A DNA stretch of 13,599 bases from positions 1 to 13,599 of the forward strand of contig JBBRCF010000093.1 of assembly GCA_038205135.1 (NCBI GenBank), in the 5' to 3' direction. Each line of letters begins with the position of its first letter. The first letter of the stretch is position 1. A model generated the notes under the pieces. The model saw only the letters and a list, made by a program, of their open reading frames with translations. It ran no database searches and was not told the origin of the DNA. Below, one piece after another: positions 1 through 6,448 of the stretch. The position numbers were made by a program, and so were the translations under genes. Origin of the DNA: UBA9554 sp038205135. Its GTDB lineage: Bacteria; Pseudomonadota; Alphaproteobacteria; Rhodobacterales; Rhodobacteraceae.

Positions 1-623
1 TATTTGGCGTCATAGTCATACCAGCCATCGGTCAGAATGTCGGTGACCGTCAGCGCGCGGTCGCCCAGCACGGTGACCGTCAGCTCGCGACCGGGGGCAA
101 AGGCTTCGACCATCACCGTCTCTGGCATGTCCGACGACAGCTGCGGCGGGCCGTTGGCCGCGTCATGCACCAGATAGATGCCGACGCTGGACCCTTCGTT
201 GTTGGGTTTCACAACATAGGGCGGCGGCATGACGTGGCGGGCGCGCACATCGGCGGATGCCGCGATGATGCTGGACACGACAGGCAGGCCAGCCGCGACA
301 TAGGCCGCCTTGGTCCGCTGTTTATCCAGACACAAGGCAGAGGCCAGAACCCCCGAATGGGTATAGGGGATGCAGTGCCATTCCAGCAGGCCCTGCACAC
401 AGCCATCTTCGCCCCAGCGGCCATGCAGCGCGTTGAACACGGTAACGGGGCGGATGTCGGCCAGAAGCACGGCCAGATCGGCCGCCGCATCCACCTCGAT
501 CACCTCGTAACCCTGTCCCCGCAGCGCAGTGGCGCATTCGCGCCCAGACACCAACGACACCTCGCGTTCCGCCGAGGGGCCACCCATGATCACCGCAACT
601 TTGGGGGCTGTCCCGCTCGACAT
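1..623 (-). CDS. ddl: D-alanine--D-alanine ligase, N-terminal 207 residues (runs off left edge)
   Basis: ATP-dependent cytoplasmic ligase that joins two D-alanines for the peptidoglycan stem peptide. The frame starts at ATG 623 and is still open at base 1, so only the N-terminal two thirds of a roughly 300-residue protein is present. Visible family marks are the N-terminal VIMGGPSAEREVSL (residues 11-24), HGRWGEDGCVQ (67-77) in the first substrate-binding region, the ATP-grasp entry YTHSGVLASALCLDK (87-101), and KPNNEGSSVGI (139-149), the ATP-grasp lysine and serine loop. The last residues (WYDYDAK) also match the family. The start is preceded by a weak purine-rich stretch (GGA, 7 nt away). 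It lies 51 nt downstream of the murB stop on the same strand, as expected for an alphaproteobacterial murB-ddl-ftsQ order. Identification is secure; the missing C-terminus is due only to the window edge. Confidence 0.96.
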   Translation of the reverse strand, partial: MSSGTAPKVAVIMGGPSAEREVSLVSGRECATALRGQGYEVIEVDAAADLAVLLADIRPVTVFNALHGRWGEDGCVQGLLEWHCIPYTHSGVLASALCLDKQRTKAAYVAAGLPVVSSIIAASADVRARHVMPPPYVVKPNNEGSSVGIYLVHDAANGPPQLSSDMPETVMVEAFAPGRELTVTVLGDRALTVTDILTDGWYDYDAK

Positions 624-674
624 GCCCACATCCGCCTCTAGTGCCGGGTCGTTTGATGCCCGGTCAATTATTAA

Positions 675-1613
675 TTATTTCACAGTTTCCGCGCCCGGTT
701 CCCCGATCCGCATGATTTCCCAATCTAACGTGATGCCCGATGTTTCGGCAACCCTTTTGCGCACCAATTCTCCCAAAGATTCAAGGTCCGCCGCCGTGGC
801 CCCGCCGGTATTGATCAGAAAGTTCGGATGTATTTCGCTCATCTGCGCACCGCCCAGCCGAACTCCGCGCAGACCCGCATCGTCGATCAGCTTCCACGCC
901 TTCAGGTCGTGGGTGTCGTCGGTGCGCCCCGTGGACGAAAACCCCGCCGGATTGCGGAAGGTGGACCCGGCGGACCGGTCCTTGACCGGCTGCGTCGCGT
1001 CACGTCTGGCGATCTGGTCGGCCATACGGGCGTTGAGGGCCTCGGGATCACCGGGCGCGGCGCGGAATGTGGCTGCGGTCAGCACCCAGCCGTCCGGCAG
1101 GGTCGAGGCGCGATAGTCCAAAGCCAGATCAACAGGCGAAAGCCGCACACAGGCCCCGTCGCGGGTGACGGCTTGCGCGCTGATCAGGTGATCAGCGACG
1201 TAACTGCCATAACACCCCGCGTTCATCCGCACGGCGCCGCCGATACTGCCGGGGATGGTGCGCAGAAATGTCAGGTCCAGCCCGGCGGCGGCAGCTTGGC
1301 GCGCAACATGCGCATCCAGCGCAGCGGCCCCTGCGGTTACGGTGTCACCGTCGATGGCGATCCCGTTGAACCCCCGCCCCAGCCGGATCACCACCCCGCG
1401 CAATCCGCCATCGCGCACGATCAGGTTGCTGCCAACGCCGATGGGAAACACCGCGATGGTCGGGTCCAGCGCAGCCAGAAAGCCGGTCAGGTCATCAAGG
1501 TCCGCCGGCTGAAACACCCACTCCGCCGGGCCGCCCACCCGCAGCCAGGTCAGGTCGGACATGGGCTTGCCGGGGGTCAGAGTGCCCCGGACGGGGGGGA
1601 GGGGATGGTTCAT
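675..1613 (-). CDS. murB: UDP-N-acetylenolpyruvoylglucosamine reductase (MurB)
   Basis: FAD- and NADPH-dependent cytoplasmic enzyme that reduces the enolpyruvyl ether to UDP-MurNAc, the second committed step of peptidoglycan precursor synthesis. In the 312-residue protein the FAD-binding region shows GVGSNLIVRDGG (59-70) and IPGSIGGAVRMNAGCYG (120-136). The catalytic serine lies in GSTFRNP (216-222), and the late glutamate in DWEIMRIG (297-304). GAQMSEIHPNFLIN (255-268) is also typical. The first in-frame ATG is at 1622 (315 aa), but AGGA at 1623-1626 abuts that codon, whereas it sits 9 nt before the ATG at 1613. I therefore prefer 1613. The gene stops at 675 and is followed 51 nt later by ddl. 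Upstream lies a 150-nt gap with a large inverted repeat, unlike the tight spacing of ftsW-murG-murC, so murB may have its own expression control. Confidence 0.96.
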   Translation of the reverse strand: MNHPLPPVRGTLTPGKPMSDLTWLRVGGPAEWVFQPADLDDLTGFLAALDPTIAVFPIGVGSNLIVRDGGLRGVVIRLGRGFNGIAIDGDTVTAGAAALDAHVARQAAAAGLDLTFLRTIPGSIGGAVRMNAGCYGSYVADHLISAQAVTRDGACVRLSPVDLALDYRASTLPDGWVLTAATFRAAPGDPEALNARMADQIARRDATQPVKDRSAGSTFRNPAGFSSTGRTDDTHDLKAWKLIDDAGLRGVRLGGAQMSEIHPNFLINTGGATAADLESLGELVRKRVAETSGITLDWEIMRIGEPGAETVK

Positions 1614-1687
1614 GGGGGCCATTCCTAGGGGTTTTGGGCGAGTTCTACCGCAGAATATGGGGTTTGGGAAAGGGGCTTCTCCGGGAC

Positions 1688-1759
1688 CGACGGACCGCGC
1701 CCGACCGAGGTAGGGGCGGGAACCGCGCCCGCCTGGGGGCGGGCGGGCGCGGTCCGTCG
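1688..1759. repeat. 16-bp perfect inverted repeat with nested inner hairpin
   Basis: The arms are 1688-1703 (CGACGGACCGCGCCCG) and 1744-1759, exact reverse complements over 16 bp. A second hairpin sits in the 40-nt loop: GGCGGG at 1715-1720 against CCCGCC at 1728-1733. The structure fills the gap between the stop of the upstream minus-strand ORF (1771) and murB (start 1613). There is no T-run after it on either strand, so it is not a classical intrinsic terminator. It could be a strong RNA structure separating the inserted genes from murB, or a copy of a genomic palindromic repeat. Its function is inferred only from its position. Confidence 0.6.
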
Positions 1760-1770
1760 CTGCGCGCCGG

Positions 1771-2181
1771 TCAGGGCTTGAGGAGGGCTTCGCGCGCGGC
1801 CTTGATCAGGTCTGCTGCATTTTTTGGCGCAAAAATCATCGTTCCAATGGCCACCCCTGCCATAGCGGGCAATCCGTAACCAACGCACAGTGTCGCAGTT
1901 CCACCAATCAGCCCTGCCTGCATAATGCCTTTTCCCGTGGACCAGAAACCTTCAACCACTTCGTCCACCCTGGCGCGCGGCAGTTCCACGAATTTCCGCA
2001 TATAAAGGCGCAACAGGCGTTCAGATTGTTCGGCCTGTTCTGTGCTGACCGGGCCGGTAATCGGCAATGACGCGCGCAAGCCGCAAATCGCGTCATATAG
2101 CGACAGATATATCCGCATCTGGCGGTCCCAAGCCGCGTCTCGGTCGTTGCTTTGTTGCAAACGCTCGATTTCCAGCAACAA
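1771..2181 (-). CDS. Unidentified protein with C-terminal hydrophobic segment (downstream half of an amber-split frame)
   Basis: An open frame of 136 codons that I do not recognise. It begins directly after the TAG (2182-2184) ending the upstream ORF and is in the same frame as it. There is no ATG near the front: the first codons are TTG TTG CTG, and the first internal ATG is codon 22. A GAAGG purine run just upstream, overlapping the end of the first ORF, lies about 4 and 7 nt before the two TTG codons, so coupled TTG initiation is possible. The protein has a charged helical front (EIERLQQSNDRD, 4-15), a middle section with many Arg and Glu residues, and a glycine-rich hydrophobic stretch at about 86-117 that could be a membrane hairpin. 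It ends in an amphipathic helix. The alternative is that this is the C-terminus of one 482-codon gene broken by a nonsense mutation. Confidence 0.55.
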   Translation of the reverse strand: MLLEIERLQQSNDRDAAWDRQMRIYLSLYDAICGLRASLPITGPVSTEQAEQSERLLRLYMRKFVELPRARVDEVVEGFWSTGKGIMQAGLIGGTATLCVGYGLPAMAGVAIGTMIFAPKNAADLIKAAREALLKP

Positions 2182-3222
2182 CTAGCCTTCGATGTCATCA
2201 AATGTCGGCGTCAATGCCTGACGGTTCCGTGTCATCGCCGCCTTCACCGCTGCGATCTGTGTTTTCGGCGCAGGGAGCAGGTCGTCAAGCTCACGTTGAA
2301 CTGAATTGGCTTCTGCCGTAAACACCGTCTCGATCCGGGCAATTTCATTGGCAACCTTATCCAGACTATTTACCCACACCTGATCCGGGATCAGCGCCAC
2401 CTCTTTCTGCAACTCCCGATCCAGCGGTTGGCCGTCAAGCACGCCGTCCCACCAGCGCCGCCAGAATGCCCATTGGTCGGTCGGTTCATCGGGCCAGATC
2501 ACGCGCATTTCGGGGGCGGCATTGGCGCGCCAATCGGGCGTACCGCTGTGCCAGAGCGGGAGCATGAACAGGTCCCTGCCCTGCAAAAGCGCCGTGATGT
2601 CGTTACGAACCTGATCCCAACTAGCGGTGTCATTGGTGGCGGGGAAAGCACCCACAGCCTGGCGCGCGACTGTGTCAGCATCTTCGGCGAAAACAACTTC
2701 TGCAGCGTCGCGGACATTCTGGGCAAAGTTGTACGCGCGTTCTGCTGCGGCTGCTGCAGGTCGATATTTCTTGGCGTCTGCAATCTCTGCGGCGGCATAT
2801 TCAGCACTTCTCGCAGCATCAGCAACCGCATCTGGATTGCGAGCCACATAAGTGGGGTCCGCCGCGCGCTCTGCGGCAAGCTGCGCATCTCTTTTGATAT
2901 CCGGCAGATATTGCGGCAATTCGTCGGCGTCACGGTCGGCGGCACGCCATGAAGAATGGACGCCATTTAATGCATTGTGCGACGCGAACTGCATCGCATG
3001 GGCCGGGTACTTTACCACCGCCCCGGACGTCAACGCAGACCGTGCAACACGCAGCGTGGTCAATGCAGCCGTATCAGGGAAATACTGGTCGCCCTTGCGA
3101 TCCAACCCCGGCAGGCCCCGCAGAGCAGATCGACAGGCCAATGCCGCAATATCGGCTTGGGAGCGGGCCGCCAGCCATGCCAGAAGACTTTGGTGGTCCT
3201 TGATGTCGACGCTACCTGCCAT
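2182..3222 (-). CDS. Unidentified Ala-rich, Trp-motif protein inserted in the dcw cluster
   Basis: A 346-residue cytoplasmic-looking protein without signal peptide or membrane segment; function not recognised. It starts at ATG 3222 with AAAGGG 6-7 nt upstream. The N-terminus (SLLAWLAARSQ at 12-22, then CRSALRGLPGL at 30-40) resembles a helical module. Residues about 112-190 are alanine-rich and probably helical. Residues 223-291 hold a tryptophan-rich block (LWHSGTPDW, then WAFWRRWWDGVLDGQPLD, then QVWVNSLDKVANEI). From memory I associate such a block with uncharacterised alphaproteobacterial proteins; this needs a search. The C-terminus is charged and helical and runs into TAG at 2182-2184, after which the frame stays open for another 136 codons. 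Codon use is more mixed (AT-ending codons are common) than in murB or murC, which suggests acquisition. It lies 71 nt after the second DUF2484 gene. Confidence 0.75.
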   Translation of the reverse strand: MAGSVDIKDHQSLLAWLAARSQADIAALACRSALRGLPGLDRKGDQYFPDTAALTTLRVARSALTSGAVVKYPAHAMQFASHNALNGVHSSWRAADRDADELPQYLPDIKRDAQLAAERAADPTYVARNPDAVADAARSAEYAAAEIADAKKYRPAAAAAERAYNFAQNVRDAAEVVFAEDADTVARQAVGAFPATNDTASWDQVRNDITALLQGRDLFMLPLWHSGTPDWRANAAPEMRVIWPDEPTDQWAFWRRWWDGVLDGQPLDRELQKEVALIPDQVWVNSLDKVANEIARIETVFTAEANSVQRELDDLLPAPKTQIAAVKAAMTRNRQALTPTFDDIEG

Positions 3223-3267
3223 GTCCGACCCTTTCAGTGCGCCGCCCTAGGATGGCGAACGACCGCG

Positions 3268-3279
3268 GGTTGCGCAACC
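3268..3279. promoter_or_regulatory. 12-bp perfect palindrome between DUF2484 gene and the insert
   Basis: GGTTGCGCAACC reads the same on both strands. It lies in the 71-nt gap between the stop of the second DUF2484 gene (3294) and the RBS of the inserted gene (start 3222). Its position suits either an operator for the inserted genes or a small RNA hairpin; flanking GCGG/CCGC extends pairing with a one-base bulge. No clear promoter hexamers are visible nearby. The call rests on symmetry and position only. Confidence 0.25.
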
Positions 3280-3293
3280 GCTACCCCGCCGGG

Positions 3294-3545
3294 TCAGTCG
3301 CGCCGAAGCCGCGCCCGCACCCAGCGCCACAGATAGATCAGCGGCCAGCGCAGGACGCTGGACCCGCAGGCGAGGAACGCTACGCCCCAGATCGGGCCAT
3401 GTGCCCATGTCACCCACCCGGCCAGCGGGATGCCGACCGCGATCAGCACATAGGCGTTCGTCCAGTGATGGTCGCGCGACGGGAACATTGCGATCACGTT
3501 CGCGGCCAGCAACCATAGCAGGGCCATGACCGCAGGCAGGCTCAT
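3294..3545 (-). CDS. DUF2484-type small membrane protein (second copy)
   Basis: An 83-residue, very hydrophobic protein, probably inserted in the inner membrane with two or three helices: residues 1-20 (LPAVMALLWLLAANVIAMFP), 29-46 (NAYVLIAVGIPLAGWVTW) and a third shorter segment around 50-72. A basic tail (RWVRARLRRD) should face the cytoplasm. The pattern WLLAANVIAMFPSRDHHW followed by a glycine-containing helix is what I associate with DUF2484, a family of unknown function found in Rhodobacterales near murB and murC. The start ATG (3543-3545) overlaps the TGA of the preceding related gene by ATGA, showing translational coupling. It is a paralogue of that gene: both have the order hydrophobic helix, Met-Pro with a basic residue, helix, Gly-Trp-x-x-W-x-x-Gly. 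Confidence 0.8.
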   Translation of the reverse strand: MSLPAVMALLWLLAANVIAMFPSRDHHWTNAYVLIAVGIPLAGWVTWAHGPIWGVAFLACGSSVLRWPLIYLWRWVRARLRRD

Positions 3546-3844
3546 GCGATGTCCTTTGCCGGTGCCGACGGCACGTCATCCGTGGAGACGCTTACCGGCA
3601 GGCCCAGCACCCGGCGGGCGAAATAGCGCAACGGGCGGCGGAACATCGACAGCACCGCGAACAGCCCCAGCGCCGCCCAGATCATCCCGTGCTGCCAGCC
3701 GATCCAGCCGATCAGCAGCGGCGCGCAGATCAACAGCGCAAGCCCTGGCATATATTGGCGGCGCATCGGCAGCATCGCCGTGATCGTGGCGGCCACCACC
3801 CACAGCGCGCCCAGAACCAGCGCCGGGGCGATTGCGGGCATCAT
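3542..3844 (-). CDS. DUF2484-type small membrane protein (first copy)
   Basis: About 100 residues, with the same layout as the next gene: hydrophobic helix (ALVLGALWVVAATITAML), a short PMRRQY loop, a second helix rich in Leu and Ile (LALLICAPLLIGWIGW), a third region, then a basic stretch and a Ser/Asp-rich cytoplasmic tail that the paralogue lacks. An in-frame ATG also exists at 3880, but that extension (MVRRMRVSGGAA) is not hydrophobic and precedes the conserved start, so I choose the ATGATG at 3844/3841. The ATG at 3844 overlaps the stop of a possible 29-codon ORF by ATGA. The TGA at 3542 overlaps the next start in the same way. Function is unknown; location in the murC-murB interval suggests an envelope role, which is inference. 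Confidence 0.78.
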   Translation of the reverse strand: MMPAIAPALVLGALWVVAATITAMLPMRRQYMPGLALLICAPLLIGWIGWQHGMIWAALGLFAVLSMFRRPLRYFARRVLGLPVSVSTDDVPSAPAKDIA

Positions 3845-3930
3845 GGCCGCACCGCCTGATACGCGCATCCGGCGCACCAACCGCTGGCAGCGGGGCCTGA
3901 CCGGTCAGACGGGGGGACGGTTGCGATCAT
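3841..3930 (-). CDS. Candidate 29-codon mini-ORF coupled to murC and DUF2484
   Basis: ATG at 3928-3930 overlaps the murC TGA (ATGA), and the TGA of this ORF at 3841-3843 overlaps the ATG of the first DUF2484 gene (ATGA again). An AGGG sits 8 nt before its start inside the end of murC. The peptide (MIATVPPSDRSGPAASGW, then CAGCAYQAVRP) has no membrane segment and a CxxC pair; I do not recognise it. It may serve only to carry ribosomes across the 80-nt gap from murC to DUF2484. The exact double overlap is the whole of the support, so it could be chance. Confidence 0.35.
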   Translation of the reverse strand: MIATVPPSDRSGPAASGWCAGCAYQAVRP

Positions 3931-5351
3931 GCAGCCGGCCCTGCCAGCCGGGCGGGCAAACCGTTGGCCCAAGCGCTGATCGTTCCTGCACCGAGGCACA
4001 CCACCATATCGCCGGGCCGGGCTTGTTCGCGCACCAGACGTGCCAGATCGGCCTCGTCGATCACGGCGCGGGCGTGGCGGTGACCATGGCGGATCAGGCC
4101 GGCCACCAGATCGTCGCGCGACGCGCCCGCGATGGGGTCTTCGCCCGCCGCATAGACCTCGGCGATGCCGACCACATCCGCCTCGTTGAAACAGGTACAG
4201 AAATCCTCGAACAGGTTCGACAGGCGGGTGTAGCGGTGCGGCTGGTGCACGGCGATGATCCGCGCACCGGGCGTGTCGGCGACGGCCTGGCGCGCAGCGC
4301 GCAGCACGGCCGCGATTTCCACCGGGTGATGACCGTAATCGTCGATGATGGTGACGCCGTTCACCACTCCCACGCGGGTAAAGCGGCGGTTGACGCCGGC
4401 GAATTTCGCCAAGGCCACACGGATTTCGTCTCGTTTCATGCCCAGATGCCGCGCGACGGCAACGGCAGACAGCGCGTTCGACACGTTGTGATCTCCGGGC
4501 ATCGGCAGGGTGCAGCCTTCGATCACCGCATCCTCGGCCCGCAACCGAATATCGAAATGCGCCACGCCGCCCTTGTAGGTCAGGTTCACCGCCCGCACAT
4601 CGGCCTGTGCGTTGAAGCCATAGGTGGTGACCCGGCGGTCGGTGACGCGGCCGACCAGCGCCTGCACCTCGGGGTGGTCGGTACACATCACGGCCAACCC
4701 GTAAAACGGGATGTTCGACACGAATTGATAGAACCCGTCGCGCAACGCCTCGATGCTGCCCCAGTGTTCCATGTGTTCGGGGTCGATGTTGGTCACGATC
4801 GCGATAGTGGCGGGCAGGCGGTTAAAGGTGCCGTCGGACTCGTCCGCTTCGACCACCATCCATTCGCCCTGACCGCGCCGGGCGTTCGACCCGTAGGCGT
4901 GGATGATGCCGCCGTTGACCACGGTAGGATCGAACCCGCCGGCGTCCAGCAACGTGGCCACCATGGTGGTTGTCGTCGTCTTGCCATGGGTGCCCGCGAC
5001 GGCGACGTTGGATTTCAGCCGCATCAGTTCGGCCAGCATTTCGGCCCTGCGCACGATGGGCAGTTTGCGAAGCCGGGCCTCGTCCAGTTCCGGGTTGCCG
5101 CGTTTGATCGCCGACGACATCACCACCACCGCCGCATCGCCGATATTGTCGGCGCGCTGGCCTTCGTAAATCACCGCGCCCAGCGTCGCCAGCCGATCGG
5201 TGATCGGCGAAGCTTTGGCGTCCGACCCCTGCACGCGGTAGCCAAGGTTCAACAGCACCTCGGCAATGCCCGACATGCCGATGCCGCCAATGCCGATGAA
5301 ATGGATTGGCCCGACATCGGTGGGCAGTTTGGTGGCAGCGGCGGCGTTCAT
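3927..5351 (-). CDS. murC: UDP-N-acetylmuramate--L-alanine ligase (MurC)
   Basis: Cytoplasmic ATP-dependent ligase that adds L-alanine to UDP-MurNAc, the first amino acid of the stem peptide. The 474 residues match the usual length. The N-terminal UDP-binding domain has IHFIGIGGIGMSGIAE (16-31). The central ATPase domain has the P-loop VAGTHGKTTTTTM (118-130), EADESDGT (168-175) and NIDPEHMEHW (188-197). The C-terminal domain has DDYGHHPVEI with the following HQPHRYTR, both characteristic of MurC. The start ATG (5349-5351) overlaps the murG TGA (5348-5350) as ATGA, so it is translated in coupling with murG. Its own TGA (3927-3929) overlaps a downstream ATG. Nothing is missing or truncated. 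Confidence 0.97.
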   Translation of the reverse strand: MNAAAATKLPTDVGPIHFIGIGGIGMSGIAEVLLNLGYRVQGSDAKASPITDRLATLGAVIYEGQRADNIGDAAVVVMSSAIKRGNPELDEARLRKLPIVRRAEMLAELMRLKSNVAVAGTHGKTTTTTMVATLLDAGGFDPTVVNGGIIHAYGSNARRGQGEWMVVEADESDGTFNRLPATIAIVTNIDPEHMEHWGSIEALRDGFYQFVSNIPFYGLAVMCTDHPEVQALVGRVTDRRVTTYGFNAQADVRAVNLTYKGGVAHFDIRLRAEDAVIEGCTLPMPGDHNVSNALSAVAVARHLGMKRDEIRVALAKFAGVNRRFTRVGVVNGVTIIDDYGHHPVEIAAVLRAARQAVADTPGARIIAVHQPHRYTRLSNLFEDFCTCFNEADVVGIAEVYAAGEDPIAGASRDDLVAGLIRHGHRHARAVIDEADLARLVREQARPGDMVVCLGAGTISAWANGLPARLAGPAA

Positions 5352-6448
5352 CGCGGTCCTTTCGACAGGTCTTCGACCAGATCAGCCAGCGTTTCCGCCG
5401 CCATGGGTTTGCCCAGCCCCATCGCAGCGCGGGCCATCGCCATCGCGCCCTCTGGCTGGGTCAGGATCGTGGTGATCTGTTCCGCCAGCGCGGCGGGCGT
5501 CAGCAGGCTTTCGGGGATGACGATGGCGGCGCCCGCCTCGGCCAGCGCGCGGGCATTGGCGGTCTGATGATCATCCATCGCCGCGGCGAACGGGATCAAG
5601 ATCGCCGGGCGTCCGATTACCGTCAGATCGGCGACGGATGATGCGCCTGCGCGGCTGATCACCAGTTGCGCCTCTGACATGCGGCGCGGCACGTCGTGAA
5701 AGAACGGCTCGACCTCGGCGTCGATGCCGTGATCGGCATAAAAGGCCATCACCTGCACGGCGTCTTCGTCGCGGGCCTGATGGGCGACGCGGATGTGCCG
5801 GCGCAACGCGTCCGGCACCATCGCCAGCGCCGCCGGAACCGTGTCCGACAACACGCGCGCGCCTTGGCTGCCACCGATCACCAGCACCGACATCGGATAT
5901 TCGCCCGGCGGGATATAGCCTGCGCCGGCCCGTTCGCGCACGACACCGCGCACCGGGTTGCCGGTATGCAGGCCGGAAACGCCGTCCGGCAACGCCGCAG
6001 GCCAGGTGCCGCAGGCGACCGCCCCCACATGCGGTGCAAAGCGGCGGTTGACCCGGCCCAGCACACCGTTCTGTTCATGGATCGCACGCGGCAGGCGCAG
6101 GATCGTGGCGGCCGACAACGCCGGGATCGACGGATAACCGCCGAAACCGATCACCACCACCGGCCGGTCACGCAGCATCGACAGCACCGCCGCGGAAATA
6201 CCTGCAAAGATGCGGAACGGCACCAGCGCCTTGGCCAGAACGCCGCCGCGCGCAAAGGTGGCGGACGCGACCTCGACGATCTCGACCCCTGCGGGAAAGG
6301 CCTGCGTGTAGCGGGCCCCGCGCGCATCCGTGGACAGTTTCACCCGCCAGCCGCGCACCAGCATTTCTTCGGCCAGCGCCTGCGCGGGAAACATGTGTCC
6401 GCCCGTGCCGCCTGCCGCGATGACCAGCAGGGGAGAATTGACGTTCAC
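5348..6448 (-). CDS. murG: UDP-N-acetylglucosamine--N-acetylmuramyl-(pentapeptide) pyrophosphoryl-undecaprenol GlcNAc transferase (MurG)
   Basis: GT-B glycosyltransferase on the inner face of the cytoplasmic membrane; it transfers GlcNAc from UDP-GlcNAc to lipid I to give lipid II. It has 366 residues, normal for the family. The N-terminal glycine loop AAGGTGGHMFPAQALAEE (11-28) and the second G-loop VIGFGGYPS (99-107) bind lipid I. HEQNGVLGRVNR (124-135) is a family signature. The C-terminal domain has VIGGSQGARVLS (190-201) and the UDP-GlcNAc site SRAGASSVADL (265-275) with the later DDHQTANAR (292-300). The start is GTG at 6448, and the ftsW TGA overlaps it as GTGA (6445-6448), so translation is coupled to ftsW. 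The end overlaps murC. Confidence 0.97.
   Translation of the reverse strand: MNVNSPLLVIAAGGTGGHMFPAQALAEEMLVRGWRVKLSTDARGARYTQAFPAGVEIVEVASATFARGGVLAKALVPFRIFAGISAAVLSMLRDRPVVVIGFGGYPSIPALSAATILRLPRAIHEQNGVLGRVNRRFAPHVGAVACGTWPAALPDGVSGLHTGNPVRGVVRERAGAGYIPPGEYPMSVLVIGGSQGARVLSDTVPAALAMVPDALRRHIRVAHQARDEDAVQVMAFYADHGIDAEVEPFFHDVPRRMSEAQLVISRAGASSVADLTVIGRPAILIPFAAAMDDHQTANARALAEAGAAIVIPESLLTPAALAEQITTILTQPEGAMAMARAAMGLGKPMAAETLADLVEDLSKGPR

Noticed and set aside
845..1628. Plus-strand frames antisense to murB
   Set aside because: They mirror murB codons and show no motif; murB is certain.
3780..5567. 595-codon plus-strand open frame
   Set aside because: It is antisense to murC and part of murG, both of which are certain. 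Its translation is rich in His, Arg, Gly and Gln, typical of a GC-rich shadow frame, with no family motif.
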